Of a DNA stretch of 64,000 bases, positions 21,208-33,849 are shown piece by piece. The notes under the pieces are model-generated. The model searched no databases, had not been told where the DNA came from, and saw only the letters and a list, made by a program, of their open reading frames with translations. Numbering within the stretch: position 1 is the stretch's first letter; every line of letters starts with the position of its first letter. The stretch comes from Adiantum capillus-veneris. Its lineage: Eukaryota > Streptophyta > Polypodiopsida > Polypodiales > Pteridaceae. The DNA is taken from positions 379,001 to 443,000 of the forward strand of contig CM043942.1 in the NCBI GenBank assembly GCA_014529385.2, given 5' to 3'. The position numbers and the translations under genes were made by a program.

Positions 21208-21745
21208 CATCCACACCCTCTAAACCTATACATCCTCTAGTATATGCCACATTTGATTTTTTGGCAGATTTAACTCCCTTGTAGATCTTCCATGATCCAT
21301 CTTCATTGATGGATTCCAAAACTTCATCTTCACTTTGATCTTCACATGTGTTTGTCTCTTTCTCCTCCTCAACATCTTCTAGATCACTGTCTCCTCTTCT
21401 CTTAACCACTTTGATCCTTTTCCCAGCAATGGGCACCTTTACATTCAGTTCTGAAAATCTATAAATAGCATTTTCATGCACATGCTTTACAACATACGAT
21501 ACATACCATCTTTTTGAGAACTTATGCATGACTGTGTGTTGGTTAGCATCTCTACTATCATATACTAAAACACAGTCACATTTGTCAGTTTCTTTGCTCC
21601 TAAGTCGATGTCACTTATCAAAGTAATCCTTGTTTTTGAACCTTGCAATTTTTTAGTCTCTATGCCTTCTCTCTAGTTGCCTTATACACAATGCAAGGAG
21701 ATTTTCCCTACCACTCCCCTCTTGCCAAGGTATGAAGGAGAGTGG
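21208..21745 (-). pseudogene. F2 gypsy integrase C-terminal remnant
   Basis: Minus-strand integrase tail. 21529-21210 reads FSKRWYVSYVV, then VHENAIYRFSEL and VPIAGKRIKV, followed by an acidic tail. The upstream part (21740-21540), with frameshifts, has a charged helix (RQLERRHRD), FKNKDYFDK and a VLVYDS motif. This order (basic helix, W-G/S-P-Y-type motif, then Arg/Lys end) is that of the integrase DNA-binding C-terminus in gypsy elements I associate with fungi and non-flowering plants. It abuts the 3-prime LTR at 21207. The two other F2 loci in the window lack this part. Confidence 0.7.
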
Positions 21746-22010
21746 GTTGTTAGAGCCTACCAAAAATGTTTTGGGTTTGTGCGAGCAAGTTTCTTTTGTA
21801 AATAGTATGGGTGATCTTGATGCTATAATAGAGTTTACTTTGCATCTTGGGAATGAATTTGTGGAAGTATTCTCTATGTAAATGTATCAAATCATTGAAG
21901 TCTATAAAGAAACCAATGCTCCAAACAAGAAATTGGCTCAAAAGTCCATGTTGAAACTAAATACAAGAGTGTAGCAAAGAAGGTGAAAGCAGTAGCTTCA
22001 CCCTTTTTGC
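21746..22010 (+). pseudogene. Short plus-strand gypsy-like pol linker fragment
   Basis: Plus-strand frames, broken by indels, read TKYKSVAKKVKAVA near 21950-22000, a lysine-rich linker I recall between protease and RT in some fungi-like gypsy polyproteins. It lies in the opposite direction to the flanking F2 pieces, so it is a separate or inverted fragment. Low confidence. Confidence 0.35.
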
Positions 22011-23880
22011 CTAGTGGCTTCTAGAATAGTGGCTCCTAGGAATGTGTTGAGCTTCCTCCCCATCATCATCAAATTTCACTTGTCTTACATTCCAAGAAGA
22101 CTAGTAACATCCCACCATAGATCCATCACCTTCTTTTGTTTTCACATGTATTCCTTGTGTCTTTATAACATCGCCTTCAGTTTGTGGGCAAATAGCCTCT
22201 CCAAGTGTTTGTATCTTTATCTTGATGATGTTGATAATCTCTTCATGGAACTCTTGCTTAGCTATGCCAAGCACCTCCCACAAAGTGAACACAACCTTGT
22301 TATTTAAAATACTCTCTTCTAGCACTTTCTTCAAGTCTGTAGCAAGCTCAATGTAAGATTGTATTTTGTATGCTAGTCCTTTTAGCTTACCTTTTGTTGA
22401 CTCCTTCTTTCCTATTGTAGACTCCTCCATAGTCACTTTTGGGTAAGATGGCTCTTGTGTTGGTGGTGCTCACGGAGGTGTTGCCTCGCTCCTTCCTCCA
22501 CTTTTTGAAGATCTTTTTGAAAAACCTTCATCACCATCTTCACCCCTTTCCTTTTCCTCTACAATGCCTTCATGGTTTTGGCATTTTGCAATGTAGCCAT
22601 GTACAGACATTGAGTCCACTGGATCATCCATCTTATTTTTAGACGTATGCAATCACCTGCTTCATAAAAAATCTCTTTTGTAAGCTTTTCTTTTTAGGAT
22701 AATTCCATGACATTTGGCCAAATTCTACCATGGAAATCACTCACATCTTCCTCAATAAGATTCTCAATTTTCACTCCATAAGTAGCTGCCTCAATTGAAG
22801 AGGTGGCATGGTTAGTTGCCATTCCTTCAACTAAGGTTTGCATACCCCTTTTCCCAAAGTTAGTTCTCAAGGTTAGACCTGTCTCAAGTGGATCTTACCA
22901 TCCTTAAAGAACACAACACATTTTCTTATAGCATCATTAAAACTATCACAATACCTTCTTACATGATCAATGCACCATATACATCTACGAAAAAACCCTT
23001 CTTTGGTTTGTTGTCTTTGCCTTGAAAATGGTGTTGATGATTGTCCTTTTTATTCATGCTTTGCAAGTTTTAACTTCAATTCATGCATGTCTTTCACAAT
23101 CTCATCCAGCACAGATTCATCAATCTTTGGAGCTATAGTAGAAGGTTTAACCATCTTTTCAAGAGCCAAGGAGATTGGTGTAGAAGTATTGATTACCATC
23201 TTGTCTCTTCTTCTTTGCTGCTTTGTTAGTAGTGATATTGCATCTTCAACATCATTCCAATTAGTCTTTAGCCCTTGCTCAACATCTTTGTATTCAAGTA
23301 GAAGCTCCAAGTTTTCTTGAAGCTCTTTTCCTACTCCTTGTAAGAAAATCTATGTCTTCTCTAACTGAAGTGTGTCCTTTTTTGTTCTTATTAGTTGAGG
23401 ATAACGTCGGTCAAATTCCCTGAGAAACTCTGTTGGAGAGAGTCCCTCCTTTGATTTGGATATCCATTCCAAAAGAAAAAAAATGTCACTCTCTTTTAAT
23501 CTTCCATGAAATACTTCTCCTTTAAAGCTAATTTTATTGTTTCCCAACTTGCCCCATGCCCTTCCCTAACTGCTCTTACATGATCTCTAATTTCAGGAGC
23601 TACAACCAGCTCAAAGCTTTGAATCATCATCTCACCTTTTGGTACTTGATGCAGTTTCATTTCCTTCACATATCCACGAAGGTACTTTGTCACATCTTTC
23701 CCTTCAAACTGATCCATTTTGTTGACAATATGAATAGCTTTGGTTGTTGATACCTCCCATCTTCTATAGTATGTTTATGTTGCATGAATGGGGTATATGC
23801 TTGAAACTTTTGCATTGTAGATGGATCAAACTGCACACTAGGTCTCCCTTTGTCATCACCCATTACTCCCACAAACTCTC
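22010..23880 (-). pseudogene. F2 gypsy gag remnant (copy III)
   Basis: Parallel of 623-2340 and in the same minus-strand order. 23717-23350 has the capsid-like part (FEGKDVTKYLRGYVKEMKL; an acidic/basic helix; VRAVREGHGASWETIKLAL). 23310-22970 is the coiled charged region. 22652-22470 ends with the KCQNHEGIVEEK motif shared with copy I. 22436-22101 corresponds to the linker leading towards protease. Stops and frameshifts throughout. It sits just inside the F2 LTR at 23916-25284 and is followed at 22010 by unrelated sequence. Confidence 0.6.
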
Positions 23881-23915
23881 ATCCTCACAGATTCACATCA
23901 GGTTCACCAAAAATA

Positions 23916-25284
23916 TGTCGAGAAATTTGTGGCGTTACCAAGAAAGCACCGGGCATCTTGCTGTGAGAATTTGTGAAGTATCTCCAAAACTATATGAAGG
24001 AGTTAATCCATAGATGCCATGAAGCCTAAACTCTGGTAGGGAGTGCAATCAAAGAAACCCCTTTCTATCTTTCTCTCTCTTGCATACACACACACACACA
24101 CACAAAAAGAATATGAAAGATAAATTCAAAACAACACAAAGATGAAAACATCAAGGCTATGATCACATCTTATCATGGGTAGGATGAAAGGGTTAATAGA
24201 TGAGTTAATGGCATTCAACCTTTTCTGACCAAACAAGCTACGAATTGTTTTTTGAAATTGTATTTTTTTTGTTACTATGATATGTATATTTTGTCTAGTG
24301 ATTGGAATTAATTGTGTGTATAAATCCTCTTGGTTCATAGCAAAATATCTACATTTATATCAAAAGAAAAATTATAGTCTAAAAGGGACAGTATGATGGG
24401 ATCTGGTGAAAAAAGTATTTCATTGAGCCTTTCTGGGCCAAAGAGAAACACTATAAGTTGTTGGAATGTATTTTATGGCTAATCCATACATTAATTCTAA
24501 TAGATCGCACAGAGTGAAAGCGATATAAATTCTCATTTTGTGGATTATTCATCTAGGATATTTCTAGTATGTGTAAAATGTAGATGTGAGAGAAGTGAAG
24601 AGAAGAGAAATTTCCCTCCCAAGCCTTATTCTTGCCCTTGGCTCCGATTAAAAAAGTAAAAATATGGACAAAAATTCAGCTTGTAAGCTACGACTACCAT
24701 TTTATATACTTTTTCCAATTTGGATTGGAACCATGTGTAAAAAAATAATCAAAATAGGGTATATTTTTGGCAAAAAAAGTCTTCTTGTGCTCCCCTTAGC
24801 TTGGACTTCCATATGATTCCAAGGGATACCTCATGCAATATGAAATCATGGATATGATCCTTGACAAAGTTTGTATGTATCTTTGTAATGATTCATTAAA
24901 ATAGGTGCATCTTTAAAAATCATGCAAGTTAGTGTCCCACTAGGATTTGATTCCTTCCTAGTAACTCCACAAAAGAAATATAAGATAAACATGAAAAATA
25001 TATAGAATATATATATGTTGGAAGTTACCCTAGATATAGGATTTAGCTAGGGTGTGACATGATAATGAGATAGTAGAAAAGAAAGAACCAATGATTATTT
25101 CCCGAAGTTAAAGAGGTGGAGCTATTGATGCTTTTTCTGATAGTACTTTCTAACGTGGTAAAGTAAGAAATGTTACCCCTTGACATAAATACTAGGATGA
25201 GATATAAAAATTGTTATTTATGCATCCAAAAAGGCATAAAATTAATCTCTTACTATGTGTTCCCACTATGTACATGCCGCAGCA
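23916..25284 (-). repeat. F2 LTR (copy III), shared, with partial insertion
   Basis: Aligns with the F2 LTR of copy I at both ends. It carries ~400 bp (24250-24640) of the same extra sequence seen in copy II, then jumps back into LTR sequence near 24645, so part of the original LTR is lost. A candidate primer site (TGGTGAACC on the minus strand) lies just outside at about 23895-23910. RNase H is on one side and gag on the other, as in copy I. Confidence 0.72.
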
Positions 25285-27650
25285 ACTCTCCCTAATAGTA
25301 TTCTTCAAAAAACACCTCAAAAACATGTGCAATATTACCACAATTTGCATGTAGATAAGAAGATGTATAGAACTACAAGCCAACATCATCACTCATGGTA
25401 AGAATCTCTTCTTCATCTTCAAATCTAGCTCTTCATAACATATTTGTAACAGGATTATCTTTACCTGCAATATGACAAAATTCAAGGTTAAGAGATTTAA
25501 TATAAGCTATCCATTGCAATGTGGCAATATTCGGTGTAGAGCAGTTTGAAATCATCCCTATCAGTGGCACGCAATCTATCTCTACCATGAATGAAGCTCC
25601 AATAAAGTATTTTTTGTCAGACCTTAGAGTAGTAGCAACATCCCAAAGTTCTCTCTTAAGCTATGGGTAGCCTCACTGACAAGCATTGAGCACCTTTGCT
25701 CCAAATTTAACTACATACATATGCCTTCATCATCATCTTGACCTATAGCCGACCCAATACCTGTTAGGCTAGTACCAACTATCAAAATCACTAGCCTTCC
25801 ATAGTTGTAATCCACTTTCCTCAAGGTTGGAGCCTCGAGAAGCATCTTCTTTAGTTTCTTGATTGCCTTTGTGTTAGCTTCTTCTTGAAAAAACCTTTTT
25901 CCTTTCCGCAGCAATTGATAAAGAACTTCTACAACATGAGCAAATAGTGGCAACCAGATAAGGTAGATATACACATGCACCTAGGAACCGACGAACTTCA
26001 GTAACTGAAGAGCATGTTTCCTTCATCTTTTGGATAGCTTCAACTTTAGTTGGACATGGCCTTCTACCCTATGGATTGCACATATGTCCCACAATTAAAA
26101 CATGTTTAGCACTAGAAGTTGATTTTTTCCCTAAAAGTGTTAGGTTAAATTCTTCAAGCCTCGATAAAAAAGCATCGCAATCAGCAATATATTGAGCAGA
26201 AATTTTTGGCACCCCCTTTGATATTTTGCCTCATCTTTGGATCCTTCTTCACATCCTTTAATCAGTAAATCCTCAATGAAAGGCATAGTAACATGAGGGA
26301 TAAAGTCCCTTAATACCTTATTCATGTCGTTCATCATATGAGCTACATAATTAGTAGCACCTTGTGACAGAGTGGACATCCTCACCAAATGGAGAGGTAT
26401 ACGCATCATAGTAAGATCCTTCCTCTCCATAGCTAACTGAAATGGATCGTATCCAATGTAAAAATCACCCATAGAATAAATGGATCTACCTACAAAGGCC
26501 TCAACAATCCAGACACATTCAAATCCAGACACCCAATCTCACTGGCTCAAAAGAAAAAGATTTACCATGTTTTTTGAGCATACATTGAAATCATTTGATC
26601 TCCTCTTTATTGATAAAACCATCTTATCCAATCTTTAGTTGTTGCAATGTCTTTTTAGTAAACTTGTGCCCAATATTCTTCCGATCTCTGAGCATAGTTT
26701 GTTGAAAATCTTCTTTGATTACCCCATCACTTTCTTCTAGTAGAGGTATAGCCATTGGCCTCACTTTCTTTGCAAACTATCTTGTACTTGGTCTCTATCT
26801 GAGCTTCAACCACTTCATCCAAATCTTCCTACATAAGTGTCTTGTATATGCTCAACTCTTCATACATGTCCATTGAGTGCACCTCAACAACTTTAGTTCC
26901 ACCTTGTAACCTGCATTGGTAGATCTCCTTAAGTTCTGACATAGTATCTACATAAGATACCTCTTAAAAGACTTTTGAAATCACATCATTTGGTTCAAGC
27001 TCATCACTTCCCTGCAGTTCACTTTGAATACTTGAAATGTATCTTTTCTCCCACTTAGGTAACTAATGAAATTTTCTATAAGATACCAAAGCCTCAGATG
27101 TCAATCCCAAATTTCCCAAAGAGAAAGTTTCTCTTTGTGAGAACTCCCCGTCACTTGTACCACCATAGTTCCGCTTTATAGTGGTACTCCAAGAAAATCC
27201 TATGAATACATGTGTTCTTTAAACTCCTTGCATATCTTTGGCAATGGATGATCACGTAAACTGTCTTTGTTCCTGGCGTGGTCAATACACACAGTCAAGA
27301 ATTGAATTTTTTTCTTACCATCTCAGCTCCAAGCCCTGGCATAGGTTGAGCCATCATCAAGCACCTTAGTTTCCATTCTTACAACCATAATATAGGGTTG
27401 CCCCAAAGTCAATGGATAGGACAAATGCTCCTATATAAAAACATTTTTCTCATTGCAGACATCCCCAATAGTTACCTTGACATTAGGAAATGCACCATAA
27501 AGAATGCATGGTAGCATGTTGACAGTTTGTATCCGCCAATCGTGGTTCACATCAATAGGCACTTCCCTCTCTGGTGCAAGCTCTTTGCCATAAGATTGAT
27601 TTAAGAGACATGGTCTATAAGTGCAAAGTGGGTGATAAATAGAGTGCAAT
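25285..27650 (-). pseudogene. F2 gypsy protease-RT-RNase H remnant (copy III)
   Basis: Minus-strand order: protease-associated 27649-27431 (DVNHDWRIQTVNMLP; GAFPNVKVTIGDV); linker 27420-26700; RT 26532-26140 (VGRSIYSMGDFYIGYDPFQL; VRMSTLSQGATNYVAHM; VTMPFIEDLLIKGC, where the expected F-x-D-D is FIED); RNase H 25980-25430 (TSLTGIGSAIG). Integrase is missing and the LTR begins right after. This copy is uninterrupted at the position where element A sits in the other F2 locus (near 26944). Frameshifts and stops are numerous. Confidence 0.75.
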
Positions 27651-27875
27651 TAGTCTTGTAAAAGACTATGTTCAACGTAACAAGTCAAAGAATATTATTG
27701 TGCATTATCATTATGTCCAGTATGAAGTACACAAAGGCACTCTCATGATTGAAAATTGTCCAAGTGACCAGATGATTGCAAAAATTCTTACCAAAGTCCT
27801 CAATGAGTCACACTTCATGTTGTTATGCTCGGAGCTTGGAGTTGCTTTGGCCTCACTCTTTCTAGATTATCCTTT
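27640..27875 (+). pseudogene. Ty1/copia remnant: RNase H C-terminus
   Basis: Plus-strand frame reading SAISLVKDYVQRNKSKNI, then VHYHYVQYEV, ENCPSDQMIAKILTK and a terminal CSELGV. This is the conserved end of copia RNase H (NKSAI, the H-I-D/V-RYHFIRE-type block, the T-D-x-x-A-D-I-x-T-K block). It is followed 250 bp later by a candidate 3-prime LTR in the same direction. The upstream pol is missing; the fragment starts at the edge of the F2 protease remnant. Confidence 0.85.
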
Positions 27876-28120
27876 TTGCTTTATGGTAGCTTTGTACATA
27901 TGACATTGTAATCATATAGGTACTATGCATCGTGCACACTCCACACTTGCACACTATGACCTCTTAGTCACTTGTATATTTGTACATAGATATACAATGT
28001 AGTTTCACATCATTATCACCGGTTCATATTTTCACATTTGTATAGGGGCTTGGGATTTTCTCTTGAACTCCCCAAGGGTTTCTTCATCCAAAGCTGGAGA
28101 CCTTTGTTTGAATGGAGGTG
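27876..28120 (+). other. Copia 3-prime untranslated stretch
   Basis: AT-rich sequence between the RNase H stop and the LTR. It ends in a purine-rich GAATGGAGG directly before the LTR, a plausible polypurine tract. Confidence 0.5.
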
Positions 28121-28273
28121 TTGGAGCTATATACGGCACACACTACTCAACCTGATCTCATATATATATATATATGTATATTGTCCTTAGTATAAATCAG
28201 TCTTTGGGAGTGTACATGGTGTGTCTCTTGTTTCGTCTCTCTCCCTCTCTCCCCCTTTCTATCTCTTTCAACA
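28121..28273 (+). repeat. Candidate very short copia 3-prime LTR (153 bp)
   Basis: Begins TGTTGGAGC and ends TTTCAACA, matching TG...CA LTR ends with a five-base inverted repeat. It has a TATA-rich stretch, then a pyrimidine-rich CTCTCTC tract near the end as in many copia LTRs. No second LTR copy is in the window, so this stays a candidate. Confidence 0.55.
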
Positions 28274-29189
28274 ATATATGCTAGCTCTATCTTGTGAGAT
28301 GAATATAATGGTGTGTGGCATGGCTCTAGGAGGTGCCGGTATCATTGGTGAACCAATGAGATAGGAGGCCAAATAGGTGTGCTTTGCACCAATGTCTCAT
28401 GGTGTTATTGAGAAGGATATAACAAGTGTTGCTACCTTTAGGGATCCCATGATATAGTCAACCATAATATCTCCCAATCTAACATATCACCATGTGGAAA
28501 ACAAGTCAATGCTCCATCAAATGCGTGCATAACATTTACTAATAGAGTAGCCAGTATTTTACAAAAGAGAGATCTTGTTATTGCCCAGCCATTTATATTG
28601 ACATGCCCATTAGGATGCTTTACTACTGGTAGATTCAAATCACTTGTTTGTATCGCGCACCATGCCATCTAGAACTCAAGAACTAATATACTCCATATAG
28701 CTTCACCAATGGTCCTAGTAGCGAAGTCCGTGGCCTATCATGCAAATAATTCTATTGTTAATATTTATGAGATGCCATAATAAGAAGTGCGATGGTGTGT
28801 GATCACTACGGTCTGTACTAAGACTTTATGGTGCAACATAGAGAGAGAGAGAGAGAGAGCTATTCATAATGGTGCATAGTAGATTCCTAATGATCATCGG
28901 CGTGGTGGAAGCTACCATACCCTCCTTCTCTGGATTGTGCTAATGAAAGAGACTACTTGCTTGTGATTGTGATCTCCTGAGAGTGAACTCATAGTGGAGG
29001 AGAGGGGATTTCTTAGGTTTTCTTTATTCGGAGTGTCCCAATCCATGTGCGTGTGGGTAAGATGTTGCATAATACATGTGATAAGAGAGGTCCACAAAGA
29101 GAGGATACGAAAAAGGTAGAGAGAGGGGGGTAGAGTTGAGAGGGGAATTTACACACTTGCTAGTCATAGAGCTAACTGAGCTCCCATAT
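28274..29189. other. Unassigned stretch with one minus-strand frame
   Basis: A minus-strand frame at 28438-28668 (76 residues; VVKHPNGHVNINGW) looks mildly protein-like but matches nothing I know. The rest holds a short GA repeat (28840-28858) and no recognisable features. Confidence 0.3.
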
Positions 29190-29910
29190 TATTAATTTTT
29201 GACCAAATAAACCTTGGCTAAGGTATAAAAGAATTTTTTTGTAAGTTATTTCTAGGTTCTGGATAATAGAAACACAGCATGAGCTAATGGCTCACACTCT
29301 CTCTCCTTCTTGTGCTTCCTACTCCCTCCCTGGTTTTCACATTGTAGTGCCATCTGTTGTATTGCCACAGTAGGTAAGAGCTCTACGCATTGACATAAAT
29401 ATTTCATGGTACATTGTACGTTTATGGCATCGTCAACCCGCAGCCTAATTTCATTATAAGTAGGAATTTAAGCTAGGAAATCACAAAGTAAGCATAGGTG
29501 GGGTGTTGGGGCATCATTGCTAAACATTTAGATGCATTGGCGTTGAAAACGACTAGGTCAAAATCGCGTTACTGTTAATAATCACGAAATTTTCACTTGA
29601 CTTAAAGTGAGATTTGAGACCATAAGCATGTGTTCTTAGATCTTGTATACATGTCCTAGAAGTTTTGTAACATTTGAATGTCATTTGATGCTGTAACGAT
29701 CACGATCTATTTGCCGATTAGGGATTTTCTTTTGATGACTTAGGTCGTTTGAGTGTAGCTTGAGTTAGATGCGAGTTGTCTCATGTTTTCCAAGATATTG
29801 ACACTCTCTTGTAGCCTCTATGCATTAGTCATGTCAGTTTCATCCCATGGATTGACAATTCTGTTTGTGGTTCTTGCTATGCCTGCAATAAGATAGGAGT
29901 GAGGTTAGAA
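29190..29910 (+). repeat. Dispersed ~700-bp repeat R (plus copy)
   Basis: Its reverse complement occurs at 56855-57590 at roughly 80% identity by eye. It includes a TATA-like GGTATAAAAG near 29220 and has no coding capacity. It could be a solo LTR or a non-autonomous element. Both copies lie next to a coiled-coil element, but in opposite orientations. Confidence 0.7.
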
Positions 29911-30687
29911 AACCGTTCCCAAAAAGAGCTAAGAGTGTACTGGATGAATTCTTTGCTAAGTCAAGGACATGCCACCACCAAGTCTACTGGATTCATCTTC
30001 TCGAATGACTACCACCTTTGACAAAACCCTTTTAAATTCTCTACCCTCTATCCCTATCCCTCTCTAAGGATAAGTTGATACAATCTAGAAGCTTGTAGCC
30101 CCGGCTCATCAATTACAATATTACTCTCGAAAATAGGGGTTACAATGTTTGTGATTTATCAAAAGAATACGTGTTTTTACAATAAAAGCTCCTGGAAAAT
30201 GTTACTTGGGTACATGGGTTAGCTTGCTGCTAACATTCCCCCCCCCCCCCTCCTCGACTTTGTCGTCCCTTGACACAGTTTCATGGGCTGAGATAGTCTT
30301 CACGTTGACAGCTAGCGAGGCGGTCTTTAACTACTGTAACGCTTTTTCATATCTGATGCATCTTTATTTGTGTGGGACTTGCAAAAACTACGTGGTGACC
30401 TTATTTTTTAGCTCAATGGTAGAATAGCCAACAAACCTGGATGTTAGGTTGCTGATTATTGGCCTGAAAATTTTTGTCCCCCATGTGCAGAATCATGTGC
30501 AAAAGGCTTCTTCAAATGCCAACATATTGCTTGATGGCAGGAACATACATTTGGCATAGAAGACATAGAGGACTTCTTCTGTGGGTTGTCTGCTCAAGTC
30601 ATAGCATAACCCTTTATTACCTTCCAAGAAGGACATCCACGGGGCTCCTGCTTGCTCTGTCTCATGAAAATCTTGAATGCATGTAAG

Positions 30688-33640
30688 CTACATTTTGCAG
30701 ATTTGATAGAGCATTGCACATGAGAGGTCAAGGAGGCTCTTGAAGAAATTCCTGGAGCTCGTTAGGTTTTTCACCATGTAAGCCTCTGTTGCTTGTCCCT
30801 GCTCTAAAGTTGGCAGTCTTGCGTAATTTAGCCAAGTGGGTCTCTTCTTCTTTAATGCATTGTGGGCCATCCATGTCCTTACTCTTGGTACAAGACAGAA
30901 GGTAGGTTCTCTTTGGATTGATGCAGGGGCTCTTGTGAATACAATGAGGTACCTTGAATTTTTTTTGAGCTAGTTTTGTCTCCGTTTGGGATGGAGAGCA
31001 TCTGCTCCTTCTTCTTGCATTTCTTTGTAAAGTCTCTCTTTGACTTGCAGTAAATCCACCTTTATCAAAGGATAGGGTACTGATTTTTGATGCCATTGAG
31101 CATTGATTTGGTTGGGAGTGAGATCTGAGTTACTTTGACTGAAGGAAGAACTCTCAAATCCCACTCCATTGCCGCTTTCCATTCAGCATCTATCTCTTGG
31201 ACTATATGTTCTTTTAGAGCTTCTTCTTCAACTTTAGAGAGATGAGCCATCGGCCCTCGTTCTTCATCAGTTATTGGCACTTGAAACTTTGTATCTCCGG
31301 CTATCATTCCTGGAGGCTGTATTTCCATTTCTGCAAAGGAGACATAAGGGGTGTCTATGTTCTACTGTCCAAAGGTGCCTATTTCCTCTTGTGTTTCTGT
31401 ATGTCCTCCTGCAGTAGCTGGTTTTCCTTCTTTAAATCTTCTATCTCCTTGAGTAGTTTCTCTTCTTGCTATAGCCGCATTAAATTAAGGTCCCTTCTTT
31501 GTGCGTGCTCCAGCTTCAACTCAAGTTCTAGTTATTTATTTCTCTTTTCCAAATCTTTATAGACTTCATATGTCCCCTTAGTAAAGCCAGGACTAGGTTT
31601 TCCCTTATTTGCCTTACAAATGCATCTTGATCATTGATTCTTTGCTCAGAGTATCGTAATGATGCATTGGTGACATCTAGTTGCACTTGGATCTTTTGTG
31701 TTGACTAAGTAGAAATTAGAAGTTCGTTGGTTCCCCAGTCAGATGTTGGTCTTTAATCTTGCATGCATCTGATAGCTTTGTAAGGAGCTCTCCTAGTTAT
31801 TCCATCTCCTTTTGCTGCCTTTCCTTGACAGTCTCATTTTTTTTTAGCTTCATTCTTTAGTTCTTTAATTTGCCCTTGAAGGTCCTCGATGATTGTCATC
31901 TTGTCCTCAAGCTCACCTAGTAGAGCATCTATTATCTGTTCTAATTCCTTAGCTTTGGCACTGTGGCTAAGAGATGTTGTTTTCATCTTTTCCATCATTA
32001 GTTGCATCTGCTTTGCATAATCATTCACTTGGTTTTTGACCTCATCTGTAGTTTCATATTCTTCAAGTTCTAACTGCTGCTTAGAAGTTTCAAGAGACTC
32101 AGGTTGATGCTTCTTCACTAGTGCAACAAATTCTGTTGGTGGCCTTGTGGATGGTCCTGCTTCTTCCTGAGGCTTCATGGATGCCTCAGCTGATTCTACT
32201 TGTGTTTTGTAGAAGGAAATGTGTCCATTATTTCTATCCTCTTGGGCCTTTTGAAAATGATATCCCCATGTAGCTTTTCCTTTCCTTTTGCCTCTCCGTC
32301 TTCGTTGGATTTAGTTGGAGGTGAAGAGCTGAGACTTGGAGGGTGTTCTTGTTGTGTAGTGAGTGGAGTGGGTCTTGGAGACATCTCTCCTTGCTCATAT
32401 TGTTCCTCCTCTTCTTGCATCTTTAAGGCTTCAAATTCTGCATACTCCACTCAAGCATCTCAATTGGATCTTCTAGAACCTATTGCACATGGTTCTTGAT
32501 CCTAGGAACCTTGATTTTCCTCGGTTTCCATGACACAGGGTTTTCTCCTGCAGCTTGGTGAATTCTTTTGTTTGATTATTGTTGTCTTTCTCTTGCTTTC
32601 TTTTGTAGGGGTTCTTCTTGGTGTGTTGCCACTGCTTTCTTCTTCACTTCTTCTCTCCTTGCCCGTGTTTCTTCATTATCAGAGCTTTTGTTGTTGTGGA
32701 ATTCATGTGTGCTATTGGTTGATTCTTCCTCTAACTTGTACATTCTCTTTTTTGACCTAGTGGTTTGTGGAACCCTGAGGGTTGAGATGAAATTATCCAT
32801 GTATTTTTATCTGGGACTGGCGGGCGGCAAGTTATCTGCCATTCCAATAGCGTGGTACGCAATCCTTGTCAAAACTTCAGGCATACCCAGATATGTTATT
32901 TTTCCTTCTTTCTTTGTGCTCTTCAGTATTGTGAGCACGTATTGTGCGTGATCTATAGCATGTCTCATTTTCTACTTCAACACTTGCATGAAGGTAGTCA
33001 CAACTTCATGATTTGGAGCTGTGTATCTTGGAGGTCTCCTGAAAAAGAAGTGGAAGTGTTGGTGATAGAGAAGAACTGGATCCTCCGCTTGCCTTAGAAT
33101 GAGATCAGAGAGGGTGGCGACAATTGTCTCCTTGGTGAATATACATGCCATTTTCCTATCTTTGGATCTCATTGTCATTCCTTTTGTAGGCAACTTCAAT
33201 GCTTCGGCAACTAGGTCTTTAATGATCATCACCTCAATCTTCTGTCCCTATTGATCTGTGATCTGAGCCATTCCATCTTCCTTGATTGTGGATAATAGCT
33301 CATAAGCTCTTTGAAAATAGACTACACAAGGCTCCTGATCATAGAACTCTTGAAGTCCCGGTCTTTTGTTTACATCTTTTGTCTCTGGCCTTGCAGCTAC
33401 ATCATAAATTTCTTTGGGTAGTAATTGCAACTCTACTGGATGTCCATCTTCAGTCTTGAATCTGCATGTGAAGACTGTGGTGATGTTTTCTTCAAGATGT
33501 TCCCCTGAAAGACAGGTTGCCTTGGCCATTTTTATGGAGCTCAGCTCTAACTGATATGGTCGCAACTCTTGTAGCTTTTCTTTTTGAGACATCCTCTTCT
33601 TGGCCTTTTCAGCTGCTTGCACTGCACCTATTAGGAGATT
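30688..33640 (-). pseudogene. Coiled-coil protein of unknown function (copy 1), broken
   Basis: Minus-strand segments in order: 33622-33248 (LQELRPYQLELSSIKMAKAT; ELLSTIKEDG), 33232-32972 (KDLVAEALKLPTKG; YHQHFHFFFRRPPRY), 32950-32576 (TTRSKKRMYKLEEES; ARREEVKKKAVATHQEEP), 32450-32196 (EEEEQYEQGEMSPRPTPLTT), 32178-31834 (VNDYAKQMQLMMEKMK; ALLGELEDKMTIIEDLQGQI, a strong coiled coil), 31700-31350 (further coil), 31328-30970 (LSKVEEEALKEHIVQEID; LPTKSMLNGIKNQYPI) and 31096-30700 (C-terminal). Together these suggest one protein of around 900 residues with a folded N-terminus, acidic/proline-rich middle and coiled-coil C-half. The second copy preserves the same order. I do not recognise a named domain; gag-like structural function is inferred from the upstream gag-core segment. 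Several frameshifts. Confidence 0.55.
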
Positions 33641-33849
33641 ACGATGTCAAAGTTAGAAAATTCCATGGATTCCGCTCTGAAATTCCCTAAGTCTGAATTG
33701 CTGGCCAATAATGTCCATCTTGCTTTAACTCAGTTTTGGAACATGCGTAGGTGCATTAAAAAATGTAAAGATCAAAACCATGCAATCTAGGCAAAAAATT
33801 GTAACAGATGTTAATAATTGCGATTATTTACAACCAGGGAATTAGGTAC

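Noticed and set aside
21197-21529. Initial reading of this frame as a host nuclear protein with an acidic tail
   Set aside because: Upstream frames add integrase-type motifs and the frame ends exactly at an F2 LTR, so a retroelement integrase end is the better explanation.
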